Origin: Polaromonas sp. YR568
GTDB taxonomy: Bacteria; Pseudomonadota; Gammaproteobacteria; Burkholderiales; Burkholderiaceae_C
DNA length: 64,000 nucleotides
Direction: 5' to 3'
Assembly (NCBI RefSeq): GCF_900116715.1
Contig: NZ_FPBM01000005.1
Location: forward strand, 1-64,000
This document shows, in pieces, positions 26,596 to 36,316 of this stretch. A program made the translations under genes and the position numbers. Numbering within the stretch: the stretch's first letter is position 1; every line of letters starts with the position of its first letter. The notes under the pieces were generated by a model. The model was not told the origin of the DNA. It ran no database searches and was given only the letters and a program-made list of their open reading frames with translations.

Positions 26596-27741
26596 TCATA
26601 ACGCGCCCATCATCCGCCGGTACCACTCGTGGAAATGCTGCATGCCGTCTTCCAGCGGCGACTGGTAGGGGCCGACGTCCGACACGCCCCGCGCCAGCAA
26701 CGCGCGCCGGCCCGCGTCCATGCGCTCACCGATCTCGTCGTCTTCCCTGGCGGTTTCCATGTAAGCGGCACGGTGTGCTTCAATAAACTCCCGCTCGAAG
26801 GCGGCGATCTCTTCGGGGTAATAGAACTCCACCACGTTCACCGTGTCCTGCGGCCCCTTGGGGTAAAGCGTGGAGAGGACCAGCACGTGCGGATACAGCT
26901 CGATCATGTGGGTCGGGAAGTAGGTGACCCACACCGCACCGAAATCAGGCGGCGTGCCGGTGCGGTAGTTCAGCAGGCGGTCGTGCCAGATGCTGTAGAT
27001 GTCGGAGCCCGGCGCGCTCAGCGAATCGTGCACCCCGACGCGCTGCATGCTGTACCAGTTGGCAAACTCCCAGCTCAAATCGTCGCAGCTGACAAAGCTG
27101 CCCAGGCCGGGGTGAAATGGGGCGACGTGGTAGTCCTCCAGGTAGACCTCGATAAAGGTCTTCCAGTTGTAGTTGCACTGGTGGACTTCCACATGATCGA
27201 GCACGTACTCCGAAAAATCGAACTCGGGCCGTTCAAAAAGCGGCGCCATGTCTTGCGCCGGGTCGCGCGCACCCTCAAACAGCAGGCCGTGGCAGTTACG
27301 CAAGGGAAAGCGCTGCAGGTTCTTGCACGGCTTTTGCTCGAACTGCGGCGCGCCCAGCAGCTCGCCACTGCTGTTGTAAGTCCAGCGGTGCAGCGGGCAG
27401 ACGATGTGCCCGCCGGCCGCCGACAGGTTGCCTGTGGGATTGGCCTTTCCGCTCACATCGCCGGGCTCACCGCCCAGGATCAGCGCCTGCCGGTGCCGAC
27501 ACACGTTGGAGAGCAACTCCACGCCTTGCGGGTTGCGCACCAGCACCCGGCCGCCGTCTTCCTGCGCCAGGCGGCGCCAGTCGCCGGCCTGCGGCACGGC
27601 TTTTTCGTGGCCCAGGTAGCGGGCCGACTTGTTGAAGATCAAAGCCTGTTCGCGCGCGAACAGGGCCTCATCAAAATAGGCACTGACGGGTAGCTGTGGA
27701 CTCTCCGGCAGGACATGCACCAGCCGTGCAATATTGTTCAT
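26596..27741 (-). CDS. alcE: Rieske non-heme iron oxygenase, AlcE-like
   Basis: This 381-residue protein has the two parts of a ring-hydroxylating oxygenase alpha subunit: Rieske ligands Cys81-x-His83 (CRHR) and Cys115-x2-His118 (CPLHRW), and the mononuclear iron motif EDYHVAPFH with His205 and His210. The 31 residues between the two Rieske ligand pairs are about twice the usual 15-17. AlcE, an iron-sulfur protein in the Bordetella alcaligin operon, is the likely counterpart given the neighbours; its reaction is not settled to my knowledge. The ATG at 27741 has GGAG upstream. It lies 72 bases after the fhuF-like gene. Confidence 0.85.
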   Translation of the reverse strand: MNNIARLVHVLPESPQLPVSAYFDEALFAREQALIFNKSARYLGHEKAVPQAGDWRRLAQEDGGRVLVRNPQGVELLSNVCRHRQALILGGEPGDVSGKANPTGNLSAAGGHIVCPLHRWTYNSSGELLGAPQFEQKPCKNLQRFPLRNCHGLLFEGARDPAQDMAPLFERPEFDFSEYVLDHVEVHQCNYNWKTFIEVYLEDYHVAPFHPGLGSFVSCDDLSWEFANWYSMQRVGVHDSLSAPGSDIYSIWHDRLLNYRTGTPPDFGAVWVTYFPTHMIELYPHVLVLSTLYPKGPQDTVNVVEFYYPEEIAAFEREFIEAHRAAYMETAREDDEIGERMDAGRRALLARGVSDVGPYQSPLEDGMQHFHEWYRRMMGAL

Positions 27742-27813
27742 GGGAATCTCCAGGGCGTGGCGAAGCACACCGGCCCGCACGGCACGGCCGCATCGCGAAA
27801 TCAAAAGCCCGGA

Positions 27814-28641
27814 CTACGAAGGATCGGCCAGCAATCGGGCGATGCGCTTGTCGAGCGGGAGCTTGGGGCAGGTGCTGCACTTCTCGCCGTCATGGCGGCG
27901 AAAGTAATGGCAACACACCTTGCGGTCGAGGGCGAGCGCTAGCGTGCCGTCACGCGCGCGGTAGACAAACATGCCGCAACCACCGGCAATGCCCAACTGC
28001 GCCAGCCATTTCTCGCCGAGCGCGGCGACCTTGGTGGCGTCCTCAAAAAGACCGGGGCTGCTGCGATGCACCAGCAGCAGCGCGCCCAGCACGCACTCGG
28101 CCTGCAGCCGGTCGGCGGCGCGGCCATGCAGGGCCACCAGTGGCATGAGCGCCGCGCGCGTGGCATCGCAAAGGCTGCGCAGCTCGCCGGCCGCCAGCCG
28201 CATGCGTGCAGCCAGCGACGCGGCTTTCGCGGGTGCATGCACCGGTAAATGGAAGCCGCCGGGAAATCCGTCCACCACGGGCTGCCTGAGAGCGGCAAGC
28301 ACAGGCACATGGCTGTCAAGGTGAACGGCGATCACGCTCAGGTAGACCGGCTGCCAGATCGCCAGCCCCCAGCAGCGCAGCGCCACATAGTGGGCGCCGG
28401 CTTCGGGGTAGGCCTCCGCCCAATGCCGGCACAGTGCCTGCAAGGGAGCTGCCGCCGCTACCGCGCCGTCATAGCGCAGCGCGCCGGGCAGCAAGGCATC
28501 GCCCTGCACCCCGCGCAGCGCGGGGGCTATGCCCTCGGCCAGTTGCAACACGCGGGCAAGGTCGACGTCGGGCGCGCAGGCCGACGCCGGTGCAGGCGCG
28601 CCCTCCAGTGCCCAGCCTTCTGCCCGCATGTCCAGGCTCAT
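27814..28641 (-). CDS. FhuF-like siderophore-iron reductase
   Basis: This 275-residue protein ends with the [2Fe-2S] signature of FhuF-type ferric reductases: RKVCCHYF, with the CC pair near residues 243-244, and KCSTCP, with Cys near 255 and 258. FhuF proteins reduce ferric hydroxamate siderophores in the cytoplasm to free the iron. The N-terminal part is Ala-rich and poorly conserved, as is common in the family. The start overlaps the alcC stop by 4 bases (ATGA). It lies in the siderophore biosynthesis operon between alcC and alcE, the place of alcD in Bordetella. Confidence 0.8.
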   Translation of the reverse strand: MSLDMRAEGWALEGAPAPASACAPDVDLARVLQLAEGIAPALRGVQGDALLPGALRYDGAVAAAAPLQALCRHWAEAYPEAGAHYVALRCWGLAIWQPVYLSVIAVHLDSHVPVLAALRQPVVDGFPGGFHLPVHAPAKAASLAARMRLAAGELRSLCDATRAALMPLVALHGRAADRLQAECVLGALLLVHRSSPGLFEDATKVAALGEKWLAQLGIAGGCGMFVYRARDGTLALALDRKVCCHYFRRHDGEKCSTCPKLPLDKRIARLLADPS

Positions 28642-30521
28642 GCAACGCTTTCCAGCGCCGGTTCCGCTTCTGCCTTGGGTGCGGCGCGGCGGCGCAGGCC
28701 GGCAATCGGGTTCACCAGGTTCCCGGCCATCTTCAGGCTGGAGGCAGGGTCGGCCAGGTTGACCATCTGCACGTTGTTGCCGAGCTGCAGGCGGTTCAGG
28801 CAGGAATGCAGGAACTCGGGCACAAACATGTCGTAGTGCGCGAACTTGCCGGCCATCTCGGGATGGGCTTCTTCGTAGTCGGATACGCAGTCGGCCACCG
28901 ATTGCCAGAACTCGTTCTCGCTGCAGCAGGCGTTTTCGACCAGCACCTGGTTGATATGGCGCAGCACACCGTCAAACACATCGATAAAGATGCCCAGCAA
29001 CTTGAAGTGATCAGGCACATCGACCGCCAGGCGATTGACGCGCTCCGGCAGCGTCGCCTTGGCTTCGATGTTGAGGATGGCGCACTCCTCGGCGATGTCT
29101 TTCATGATGGCGCGCACCGGCACATGCTTGTCGAGCACCAGGATCAGGTTCTCGCCGTGCGGCATGAAGGTCAGGTCGTGTTTGTAGAAGCAGTGCAGCA
29201 GCGGCGTCAGGTAAGCCTTCAGGTAGCTTTTCAGCCAGGCTTTTGTGCTCAGGCCGGAGCGGCGGATCAACTCAGGCAGCAGCGCATGGCCGTCCTTGTC
29301 GATATGCAGCAGCGCGGCCATGGTCATCAGGCGCTCGCCCTGTTTCAGCAGGGGCAGCGGGCTCTCACGCCATAGCGCGGAGAACATCTTCTTGTAAGGC
29401 GTGTCGACCGGTATCGCGGCTTCATAGTAGTGGTTGCGAAAGCCGATGGAGGCGACTTCCTGCAGGATGGTGAAGCCGTTCGCCCGCAGAAAAGGATCGG
29501 CAGACACCAGCCCCTTGATGAACTCATTGATCGCCGGTGTGCCCGACATGTAATAAGGCGACAGGCCGCGCATAAAACCCATGTTCAGAATGGACAGCGA
29601 AGTCTTCACATAACGCTTGCTGCGGTCGCTGGTGTTGTAAAAAGTGCGGATGGATTGCTGGGCGATGTAGTTGTCGCGGCTGTAAGCCAGGCAGATGATC
29701 TTGCGCTGGGCCACATAACCGGCGAAAGCAATCGACAGCTTGTTGAACCATTGCCACGGGTGGGCCGGCATGAAGTTGTAGTCGGCCGGATTGACGCCCA
29801 GTGCGGCGACCTCTCGCGTAAAGCCGTCTACCGTTTCCTGGCCAAGCTCTTCACGCAGCAGCTGTTCGTAGCTGAGTGTGGAGATGCTGGAGAAAGCGGC
29901 ATGGTCCTTGTGCACGGCCAGCCAGATCACACGAATTTCGGACCCGGCCTCGGGTGCATAGGCGCGGTAGTCGGCTGCCGTGAAGCCCAGCCGCCCGTTG
30001 TTGGCGACAAAGCCCGGATGGCCTTCCGTCATGGCGACTTCAATGGTCTGGAAGTCTGTGGCGTCGGCCAATTGGGCGCTGCTGGGCGCGTCGGCCTTCA
30101 TGCGTTTGTAGGCGCTGCCAAAAAGCGTGCTGCTGATCTCGTCCAGATAAATGGGCAGCAGCTCATCACGTATGCCCAGGCGCTGGCGGCATTCGATGAT
30201 GAACTGCAGTGCGTCCAGCGGCTGGTCGGCCCCGTTCACCAGCTTGCGGATGGATTCCGGCTTGATGTACCAGTGGCGCAGCGCCAGGCGTTGCGCCTCG
30301 AACTGGTAGCACACGGCGCCGTCGTCCGAGCAGACCTGGTACAGCGTGAAGCCGCCCTGGCCGGCGCGCAGCTGTTCCGGCTCGATGATGATTTCGTGGG
30401 CGTATTCGGCAATGGCTTTTCGCAGGAGCAGGCGATTGGCCTGGGCCCAGACCTCCGGCGAGAGGTGGTCAGCGAACTGAGCCGGATTTTGCGCGAGCTG
30501 GTTGGCAATGGTGACGTTCAT
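28638..30521 (-). CDS. alcC: NRPS-independent siderophore synthetase (IucA/IucC family), AlcC-like
   Basis: This 627-residue enzyme is an IucA/IucC-type synthetase that joins hydroxamate monomers through ATP-dependent amide bonds. Family blocks visible include HPWQWFNKLSIAF and YIAQQSIRTFYN (nucleotide and substrate site), KTSLSILNMGFMRGLSPYYM, HDLTFMPHGENLILVLDKHVP and YDMFVPEFLHSCLNRLQ. Length and gene order match AlcC of the alcaligin cluster, which dimerises N-hydroxy-N-succinyl-putrescine into a macrocycle. The product could be alcaligin, putrebactin, bisucaberin or a relative. It overlaps alcB and the fhuF-like gene by 4 bases at each end. Confidence 0.92.
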   Translation of the reverse strand: MNVTIANQLAQNPAQFADHLSPEVWAQANRLLLRKAIAEYAHEIIIEPEQLRAGQGGFTLYQVCSDDGAVCYQFEAQRLALRHWYIKPESIRKLVNGADQPLDALQFIIECRQRLGIRDELLPIYLDEISSTLFGSAYKRMKADAPSSAQLADATDFQTIEVAMTEGHPGFVANNGRLGFTAADYRAYAPEAGSEIRVIWLAVHKDHAAFSSISTLSYEQLLREELGQETVDGFTREVAALGVNPADYNFMPAHPWQWFNKLSIAFAGYVAQRKIICLAYSRDNYIAQQSIRTFYNTSDRSKRYVKTSLSILNMGFMRGLSPYYMSGTPAINEFIKGLVSADPFLRANGFTILQEVASIGFRNHYYEAAIPVDTPYKKMFSALWRESPLPLLKQGERLMTMAALLHIDKDGHALLPELIRRSGLSTKAWLKSYLKAYLTPLLHCFYKHDLTFMPHGENLILVLDKHVPVRAIMKDIAEECAILNIEAKATLPERVNRLAVDVPDHFKLLGIFIDVFDGVLRHINQVLVENACCSENEFWQSVADCVSDYEEAHPEMAGKFAHYDMFVPEFLHSCLNRLQLGNNVQMVNLADPASSLKMAGNLVNPIAGLRRRAAPKAEAEPALESVA

Positions 30522-31123
30522 GAATGGACTTCCTCTAAGGTGGCGGCCGTAGCCTGTTCAAAATCCCGCCGTGTGCAAAAGGCGAGGCTGGCGATCTTCT
30601 CGGGGAAGACCACATCACGGTCGTAGGTAAAACCTGCCGACCGGTTCAAGGCATGGACCTTGTGATTGGTGGCGTCGGGCTCGACGACGATGCGCTGCGC
30701 ATCAAGGTGCGCGAACATAAAACGCATCAGCGCGTGGAACACCGTGCGCGAATAGCCGGCGATGCGCCGCTCGGGCGGCCCGATAAAAATATGCATGCCC
30801 AGGTCGCCTGGCTGCACGGGGTAGAAGGCCCGGATGCGGTCCTGCGCGGGGTCGTAGCATTCGGCCAGGAAGGCCGGCCGGCCTTCGTGCCAGCCGATAT
30901 AGGGCGTGGCGGTGCCAGAGTCCAGCATGCGCTGGTAGGCCTCGCGCACTTCAGCCTCGGTTTTGTCCTGCATCAGCCAGAAAGCGGCGCGCTCCTGCGT
31001 GAACCAGCGGTGCAGCGTCGGGATGTCCTCCGGTATCCGCAGCGGCCGGAAGACAAAGCCGGCTTCGTCACGGTAGGGCCTGAGCACCGCGTCGGCGCGG
31101 CGGTGGATCGTGTCAGTTGGCAT
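30518..31123 (-). CDS. alcB: Siderophore N-acyltransferase, AlcB/IucB-like GNAT
   Basis: This 201-residue GNAT protein belongs to the siderophore acyltransferase group (IucB, RhbD, AlcB). Visible blocks are LHRWFTQERAAFWLMQDK near residues 34-50, TPYIGWHEGRPAFLAECYDP and the acetyl-CoA region DLGMHIFIGPPERRIAGYSR. It should acylate the N-hydroxylated diamine, with succinyl-CoA in the alcaligin pathway. It overlaps the end of the MFS gene by 11 bases and the start of alcC by 4, so it lies in one tightly coupled operon. Confidence 0.9.
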   Translation of the reverse strand: MPTDTIHRRADAVLRPYRDEAGFVFRPLRIPEDIPTLHRWFTQERAAFWLMQDKTEAEVREAYQRMLDSGTATPYIGWHEGRPAFLAECYDPAQDRIRAFYPVQPGDLGMHIFIGPPERRIAGYSRTVFHALMRFMFAHLDAQRIVVEPDATNHKVHALNRSAGFTYDRDVVFPEKIASLAFCTRRDFEQATAATLEEVHS

Positions 31124-32351
31124 GGGCGGGTTCCTTCAAGGGGGCAGCGCTGGCTGCATTGCCGGTTTCTTCCATGTGCCCTGCACTGGGCACCTTGAGG
31201 ATCAGGCGGTCCAGCAGCGCGGTGAGGACAAAACCGCCCGCCGCCAGCAGGAAGGGCACATGCAGCCCGTAGCGGTTGACGATGGCGCCGGCGGCAAACG
31301 ATGACAGCAGCACCCCCATGTTCTGGAAGAAATTGGTGATGCTGTAGTCCTGCGCGTAGCGCTGCGGCGTGGACAGGCGGAACAGATTGACTTCGAGCTT
31401 GACGATGATCTGGAAGAAAGCCCAGCCATAGAGCACGCGGCCGAGGACGACCAGGAACGGATCGGGCGCGGCATGCAACAGCAGGCCGACCGCACCCAGC
31501 AGCAGATTACCCACCGTGTGGTCGGGCAGCTCGCCGCCACGCGCCCTTATCCAGGCGTGCAGACGCAACGCGACGATGGCCACCACACCCGGAATGGCAA
31601 AGGCCATGCCGGACAGCAGTTCGCTGTCGTTGCCGGTGATCTTCTGCCAGTACAGGGCAAAGAAAGGCCGGATCAGGTAGGCGCTGAAGTCGAACATCAG
31701 CATCACCATCGCGAGCTTCAGGATGGGCAGGCGGGCCAGCAAGCCGACGCGGCGCGCTTCGGTGGCTTCGGCCAGCGCCTGCTCGCCGGTGTTGACGCGG
31801 ATGATCTTGCCGCTGCGTATCAGGTAGAAGCAGACCGCCATCTGGAAGTAGTCACCTGCGGCCATGGCAAAAATGCTGGCGCGTGGCCCCCAGGTTTGCA
31901 ACACAAAGCCACCCACCACGGCCCCGAAGATCGCGCCAAAGTGCACCACCACCGACAGAATGCCTATGGTGGCCGCGTGCTCTTCTTTGGGCGTCAGCCG
32001 CATCATGTAGGGGTACATCAGCAGGTAGCTGCTTTTGCACATGAACATCAGCATCGACAGCACCCAGTAGATCTCCACGGTGGGAGCCCAATCGCTCAAC
32101 AGGCTGAAGGTGCCGGCGGCGAACTGCGTGTAGACCAGCAAATGCAGCGGCTCGACGCGGCGCGCCACGCGCGCCCATAGCGGCAGCGTGCACATCACGG
32201 CGATGGAGATGGCCGCCACATAGGCGCCCACATGCACGGGGCTGTCGATGCCGTAGCGTGCGCTGAAGAACTGCGGATAGAAAGGAATCAGGATGGCGTC
32301 GCTGATAACGGCCAGCACCGTCATCGTGATGATGTGGAATCTCAGGTTCAT
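31113..32351 (-). CDS. MFS transporter, probable siderophore exporter (AlcS-like)
   Basis: This 412-residue protein has about twelve hydrophobic segments of the major facilitator type, with VISDAILIPFYPQFFSARYG near the start and LPLWARVARRVEPLHLL as a loop 2-3 region. It lies between alcA and alcB in the siderophore operon. In Bordetella, AlcS is the MFS exporter of alcaligin, but lies at the other end of the operon. Export of the finished siderophore is the likely role, by context. Confidence 0.85.
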   Translation of the reverse strand: MNLRFHIITMTVLAVISDAILIPFYPQFFSARYGIDSPVHVGAYVAAISIAVMCTLPLWARVARRVEPLHLLVYTQFAAGTFSLLSDWAPTVEIYWVLSMLMFMCKSSYLLMYPYMMRLTPKEEHAATIGILSVVVHFGAIFGAVVGGFVLQTWGPRASIFAMAAGDYFQMAVCFYLIRSGKIIRVNTGEQALAEATEARRVGLLARLPILKLAMVMLMFDFSAYLIRPFFALYWQKITGNDSELLSGMAFAIPGVVAIVALRLHAWIRARGGELPDHTVGNLLLGAVGLLLHAAPDPFLVVLGRVLYGWAFFQIIVKLEVNLFRLSTPQRYAQDYSITNFFQNMGVLLSSFAAGAIVNRYGLHVPFLLAAGGFVLTALLDRLILKVPSAGHMEETGNAASAAPLKEPAHAN

Positions 32352-32372
32352 GCTTTTTATGCCCCTCAGGCC

Positions 32373-33686
32373 TCAGAGAAGGACAAAGTCCGCGGTGGAC
32401 GGAATGGTGAAATCCTGGATCGCGACACGGCGCTCGATCTTGTAGTGCTCCACGCCCGTCAGCTCGCGCAGGATGTAGGAGTTTCGGTAGCAGCTCATGC
32501 CCAGGTCCTGGTTGGTCATGCCGTGGGTGTGCTGGCCGGCGTTCTGCACAAAGATCTCGCTGCCGTTGAAGTCGGCGGCGTAGTTGCGCGCCAGGCGGTA
32601 GCGCCCGTGCTCATCCCAGCGCAGCCGGTGGCGTATGCCGTCGACGAAGGCCGGGATGTTCTCGCGGTAACCGGTGGCAAAAACCAGCCCTTCGCTGCGG
32701 TGCGCATAACGCGCGTCGCAGTCGAGCTGGCGGAACTCAATCTCGTAAGCACCTTTGCCGGCGTCGTAGCGGCAACCCTGCAGTTCGCAGTTGGTGATGA
32801 GGTGCGTGCGCAGCGGCCCCTGCTTTCGCCTGTCGTCCAGCAGGTCGTAGATCTGGTTGATCAGGCTGGCGTTGACGCCCTTGTACAGGCTGTCCTGCGC
32901 GCGCACGATGCGCTCTTTTTTGCCGTCGTCCAGGTTGAAGAAATAGTCGATGTAGTCCGGGGAGAACATCTCCAGCGTGAGCTTGGTGGTCTCCATCTGG
33001 AAGAAGCGCGAGGAGCGGGTGATCCAGGTCAGGCTGTAATCGTGCGCCTCGGCCTCTTTGAGCAGGTCATGGTAGACCTCGGCCGCGCTTTGCCCGCTGC
33101 CGACGATGGTGATGGAGCGCTTCTTTTGCAGCTCGGCCTTGCGCGTGATGTAGTCGGCCGTGTGCATGTAGCGATGCCCGTCCGGCGTGCAGCACTGGGG
33201 GAACATCGGCTTGGAGCCCACGCCCAGCACCAGCTTGCGGCAGCGCATGATGAAAGGCTCGCGCTGCGGCCCCTGCACGCCGGTCACCACATAACAATTG
33301 TTTTCGGCGTCGTGGACGATCTCCTGCACGTCGTACTCGAAGCGTGCCTTGGTCAGCCGCGCCGCCGCCCAGCGGCAGTAGGCGTTGTACTCGGCACGCG
33401 TCAGGTAAAAACTTTCGCGGAAGTAATAGGAGTAGATCTTTCCTTCTTCCTTGCAGTAATTGAGGAAGCTGAAATAACTCTTGGGATCCGCCAGGCTGAC
33501 CAGGTCGGCCAGAAAGGGGTTTTGCAGCGTGGTGTTGTCGATCAGCATCCCGGGATGCCAGTTGAACTCCGCGTTGCGTTCCAGAAAAACCGCGTTGACG
33601 TCGGCGATAGGCTCCGCCAGGCAGGCCAGACTCAAATTGAAGGGCCCAAGCCCTATCGCAACGAAGTCATAGATATTCTTTTTCAT
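32373..33686 (-). CDS. alcA: Siderophore N-hydroxylase (lysine/ornithine N-monooxygenase family), AlcA-like
   Basis: This 437-residue flavoprotein N-hydroxylates a diamine or diamino acid, the first committed step of hydroxamate siderophore synthesis. It has the FAD site AIGLGPFNLSLACL at the N-terminus, the NADPH site TIVGSGQSAAEVYHDL in the middle and the C-terminal FATGYRENIP. In an alcaligin-type pathway the substrate is putrescine. The ATG at 33686 has GGGAG about 9 bases upstream. It is the first biosynthetic gene, 94 bases after the TonB receptor gene, with no clear terminator or Fur box between, so the receptor promoter may drive the whole set. Confidence 0.92.
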   Translation of the reverse strand: MKKNIYDFVAIGLGPFNLSLACLAEPIADVNAVFLERNAEFNWHPGMLIDNTTLQNPFLADLVSLADPKSYFSFLNYCKEEGKIYSYYFRESFYLTRAEYNAYCRWAAARLTKARFEYDVQEIVHDAENNCYVVTGVQGPQREPFIMRCRKLVLGVGSKPMFPQCCTPDGHRYMHTADYITRKAELQKKRSITIVGSGQSAAEVYHDLLKEAEAHDYSLTWITRSSRFFQMETTKLTLEMFSPDYIDYFFNLDDGKKERIVRAQDSLYKGVNASLINQIYDLLDDRRKQGPLRTHLITNCELQGCRYDAGKGAYEIEFRQLDCDARYAHRSEGLVFATGYRENIPAFVDGIRHRLRWDEHGRYRLARNYAADFNGSEIFVQNAGQHTHGMTNQDLGMSCYRNSYILRELTGVEHYKIERRVAIQDFTIPSTADFVLL

Positions 33687-33780
33687 TGCACTCAACTCCC
33701 TGTTGGAATGGCACGCCGGATGGCGTGCGCATGATGGTCAAAAGAATGCCCGCGGCCGGCTGACTTGCCGGGCCGCGCCT

Positions 33781-36168
33781 CTACCACTGATACGTCACGG
33801 TCGCAGTCGCGCTGCGTGCGTCTCCCCAATAGCAGTACTGCGGGCTCAGGCATGACGCCACGTAGCTTTTGTCGAAAAGGTTGTTCACGCTCAGGCGCAG
33901 GTTGGCGCCCTTGAGCGACGGGTTCAGCTGCGCCAGGTCGACGCGAAACATCAAATCCACCAGCGTGTAGGGCGGCACCTTCTGGCTGTTGGTGTTGTCG
34001 ACCCAGCTGGAGCCCACGTAACGCGCGCCCGCGCCCACGGTGTAGCCCGGCGCGAAATTCCAGTCACCCCAGACGGAAGCCATGTGACGCGGCGCCTGGT
34101 ACGGTGTTTTTCCGGTGAAGCCGTCGGATGACTCCGTGAACTTCATGTCGGTATAGGTGTAGCTCGCCAGCACCGAGACATTGCTGCTCAGCTGCGACCG
34201 CGCTTCCAGCTCCAGGCCGCGCGAGCGCACCTTGCCGGTCGGCTCGTAATAGAACACCCCAACCGGGCGCGTGGCGACATTCTTTTGCGACAGCTCGTAC
34301 ACCGCCGCCGACAGCAAGGTGTTCGAACCCTTGGGCTGGTAGCGCACGCCGACTTCGAGTTGCTTCGTCTCGGCGGGCGGCAGGTTACGGCCCTGCTGGT
34401 CGTTGCGCAGGCTGGGGTTAAAGCCGTCCGAATAACCCACGTAGGGCGCGACGCCGTTGTCAAACAGATAGACAACACCGGCCCGCTTGGTGAACTTGGA
34501 GCCGCTCCACTGCGCCGGGTTGCCGGTGCCATATTGGTTGGAGGCCTTGGCCCAGTCCATGCGGCCGCCCAGGGTGAAGCGCCAGCGGTCCAGCTCCGTC
34601 TGGTTTTGCAGGTAGAGGCCGGTTTGCTCCAGCTTGCGGTCTATCGGGTCGCTGGTCACACCGGTCAGGCCCGGGGCGCCGTAGCTGGGGTTGAACACGT
34701 TGATGGGCAGTGCAGCGCCCGACTCCCAGCTTCCGCTGACGCGGCGCTTCTGGTAGTCCAGCCCAGCCAGCAGGGTGTGTTTGAGCGCACCCGTCTGGAA
34801 GTGGCCTTCGAGCTGGTTGTCAATCGTGTTGCCGCGTGTCGATTCGTTGGCGCCGGAGTAATAGCGGGTCAACTCGTTGGCGCTGGCCCAGCCATAACCA
34901 TAGATTTGTCGCAGCGTGGTGTTTGCCGCTACGTGGCGAAAGTTCTGCCGGAACTTCCACGTATCGTTAAAGGCATGCTCCAACTGGTAGCCGAGGAAAC
35001 GCTGCTTGCGTTCGTACTTTTCGACGCTTGGATCCCCATCAAAGAAGTAGCGTGAAATCAGGCGGCCGTTGTGGCTGGCATCCAGGCTGGCATCTGCCGG
35101 AACACCGCTGTGGTAGCTGCCCTCGGGGTCATCCTGCAAATAGGCCTGCAGCAGCAGGCGCGTGTCTTTCGAAGGGTTGATCGCCAGGGACGCGGCAATC
35201 GCCTGGCGCTCTTCCTTGACGCCGCTGAACTGCGAGTCGAGCGCGCGTGTCAAGGCCGTGAGGCGGAATGCCATGACGCCGTCCTTGTCGATAGGCCCCG
35301 TCAGGTCAATCGCCGCCTCCCGGCGGTTGCGATTGCCGGTGGTGAGCTGCACTTCACGGTAAGGCTGGTACTGCGGCGTCATGCTGGTCAATGCCACCAG
35401 GCCGCCCGGCGACGCGCGGCCGTACAGCACGGAGGCAGGGCCGCGCACCACGTCGATGCGCTCCAGGAAATAAGGATCCACCTGCATCGAGGTGTAGCTG
35501 CCCTGGTCGCTCAACATGCGCAGGCCGTCCAGCAAGGTGCTGTCCACACTGCTGTCTTTGAAGCCGCGCAGGGCCACGTAGTCGTAACGGTTGGACGAGC
35601 CCACCAGCCCGGTGAAGACGCCGGGCGCGTAGTTCAGCGCCTCAGGAATGCTGCGCGGCTTCTGGTCTTCCAGTTGCTGCTTGGTCACTACCGAAATGGA
35701 CTGGGGCGTTTCGATGATGGGCGTGTCGGTCTTGGAACCTGAGGCGCTGCGTTTGGCGATGTAGCCGTTTCCTCCGCTCGCGGCGGTTTCCGCGTCAGCT
35801 GTCACGGTTACCAGCGGCAGTGTTGCCGGGCCAGATGTCGTTGAGGCAGGCTTAACGACAAACACATTGCCGTCGATGGTCGCAGCCAGCCCGCTGCCGG
35901 CCAGCAGCCGGTCCAGCGCCTGTTGCGGCGTCAACCGGCCGGACACGGCCGGCGCCGTCTTGCCCGCCACCAGGGCGGGCTGCACCATCAGTTCAAGCCG
36001 GGCCTGCTGCGCCAGGTCGTTGAGCGCCTGGGCCAGGGGCTGAACGGCGATGCGGATCTGTACCGGGGTGGAGGCACGCGCGCTGCTGGCATTTTGGGAA
36101 TAAGCCACCGTACTTCCGAGGGCCAAAGCCAGGGCCAGCGGGGGTAGGTGGAAGCGGGAACGAGGCAT
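33781..36168 (-). CDS. TonB-dependent siderophore receptor with STN signalling domain
   Basis: This 795-residue outer-membrane receptor has a signal peptide (PPLALALALGSTVAYSQ), an N-terminal secretin/TonB STN domain (about residues 35-110, VQPLAQALNDLAQQARLELM), a plug (IIETPQSISVVTKQQLEDQ and VRGPASVLYGRASPGG) and a beta-barrel ending VTYQW, with the C-terminal aromatic typical of barrel insertion. An STN domain marks a transducer like FecA or FpvA, and fecR and fecI genes lie directly upstream on the same strand. The ATG at 36168 has GGAG 9 bases upstream. It probably imports the siderophore made by the following operon. Confidence 0.94.
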   Translation of the reverse strand: MPRSRFHLPPLALALALGSTVAYSQNASSARASTPVQIRIAVQPLAQALNDLAQQARLELMVQPALVAGKTAPAVSGRLTPQQALDRLLAGSGLAATIDGNVFVVKPASTTSGPATLPLVTVTADAETAASGGNGYIAKRSASGSKTDTPIIETPQSISVVTKQQLEDQKPRSIPEALNYAPGVFTGLVGSSNRYDYVALRGFKDSSVDSTLLDGLRMLSDQGSYTSMQVDPYFLERIDVVRGPASVLYGRASPGGLVALTSMTPQYQPYREVQLTTGNRNRREAAIDLTGPIDKDGVMAFRLTALTRALDSQFSGVKEERQAIAASLAINPSKDTRLLLQAYLQDDPEGSYHSGVPADASLDASHNGRLISRYFFDGDPSVEKYERKQRFLGYQLEHAFNDTWKFRQNFRHVAANTTLRQIYGYGWASANELTRYYSGANESTRGNTIDNQLEGHFQTGALKHTLLAGLDYQKRRVSGSWESGAALPINVFNPSYGAPGLTGVTSDPIDRKLEQTGLYLQNQTELDRWRFTLGGRMDWAKASNQYGTGNPAQWSGSKFTKRAGVVYLFDNGVAPYVGYSDGFNPSLRNDQQGRNLPPAETKQLEVGVRYQPKGSNTLLSAAVYELSQKNVATRPVGVFYYEPTGKVRSRGLELEARSQLSSNVSVLASYTYTDMKFTESSDGFTGKTPYQAPRHMASVWGDWNFAPGYTVGAGARYVGSSWVDNTNSQKVPPYTLVDLMFRVDLAQLNPSLKGANLRLSVNNLFDKSYVASCLSPQYCYWGDARSATATVTYQW

Positions 36169-36203
36169 GCGTGCAATCTCCAGGAGAAGGGTTAAACAGG
36201 GGT

Positions 36204-36222
36204 TTAAATAAGAATCCTTCTC
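36204..36222 (-). promoter_or_regulatory. Candidate Fur box upstream of the TonB receptor
   Basis: On the minus strand the 19 bases GAGAAGGATTCTTATTTAA agree with the Fur consensus at 12 of 19 positions by my count. It lies about 36 bases before the receptor ATG. Confidence 0.4.
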
Positions 36223-36316
36223 ATGTAGACGCATGGGCTCCGGGAAACCCTAGGTCAGGCGCAAAGTTTTTTTGCGCTGTGAATTCAGCCTGATCCGGCG
36301 GATTGGCTAATTAAGA

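Noticed and set aside
36259..36277. Short hairpin GCGCAAA/TTTGCGC downstream of fecR
   Set aside because: No T-run on the fecR strand, so a terminator cannot be claimed.
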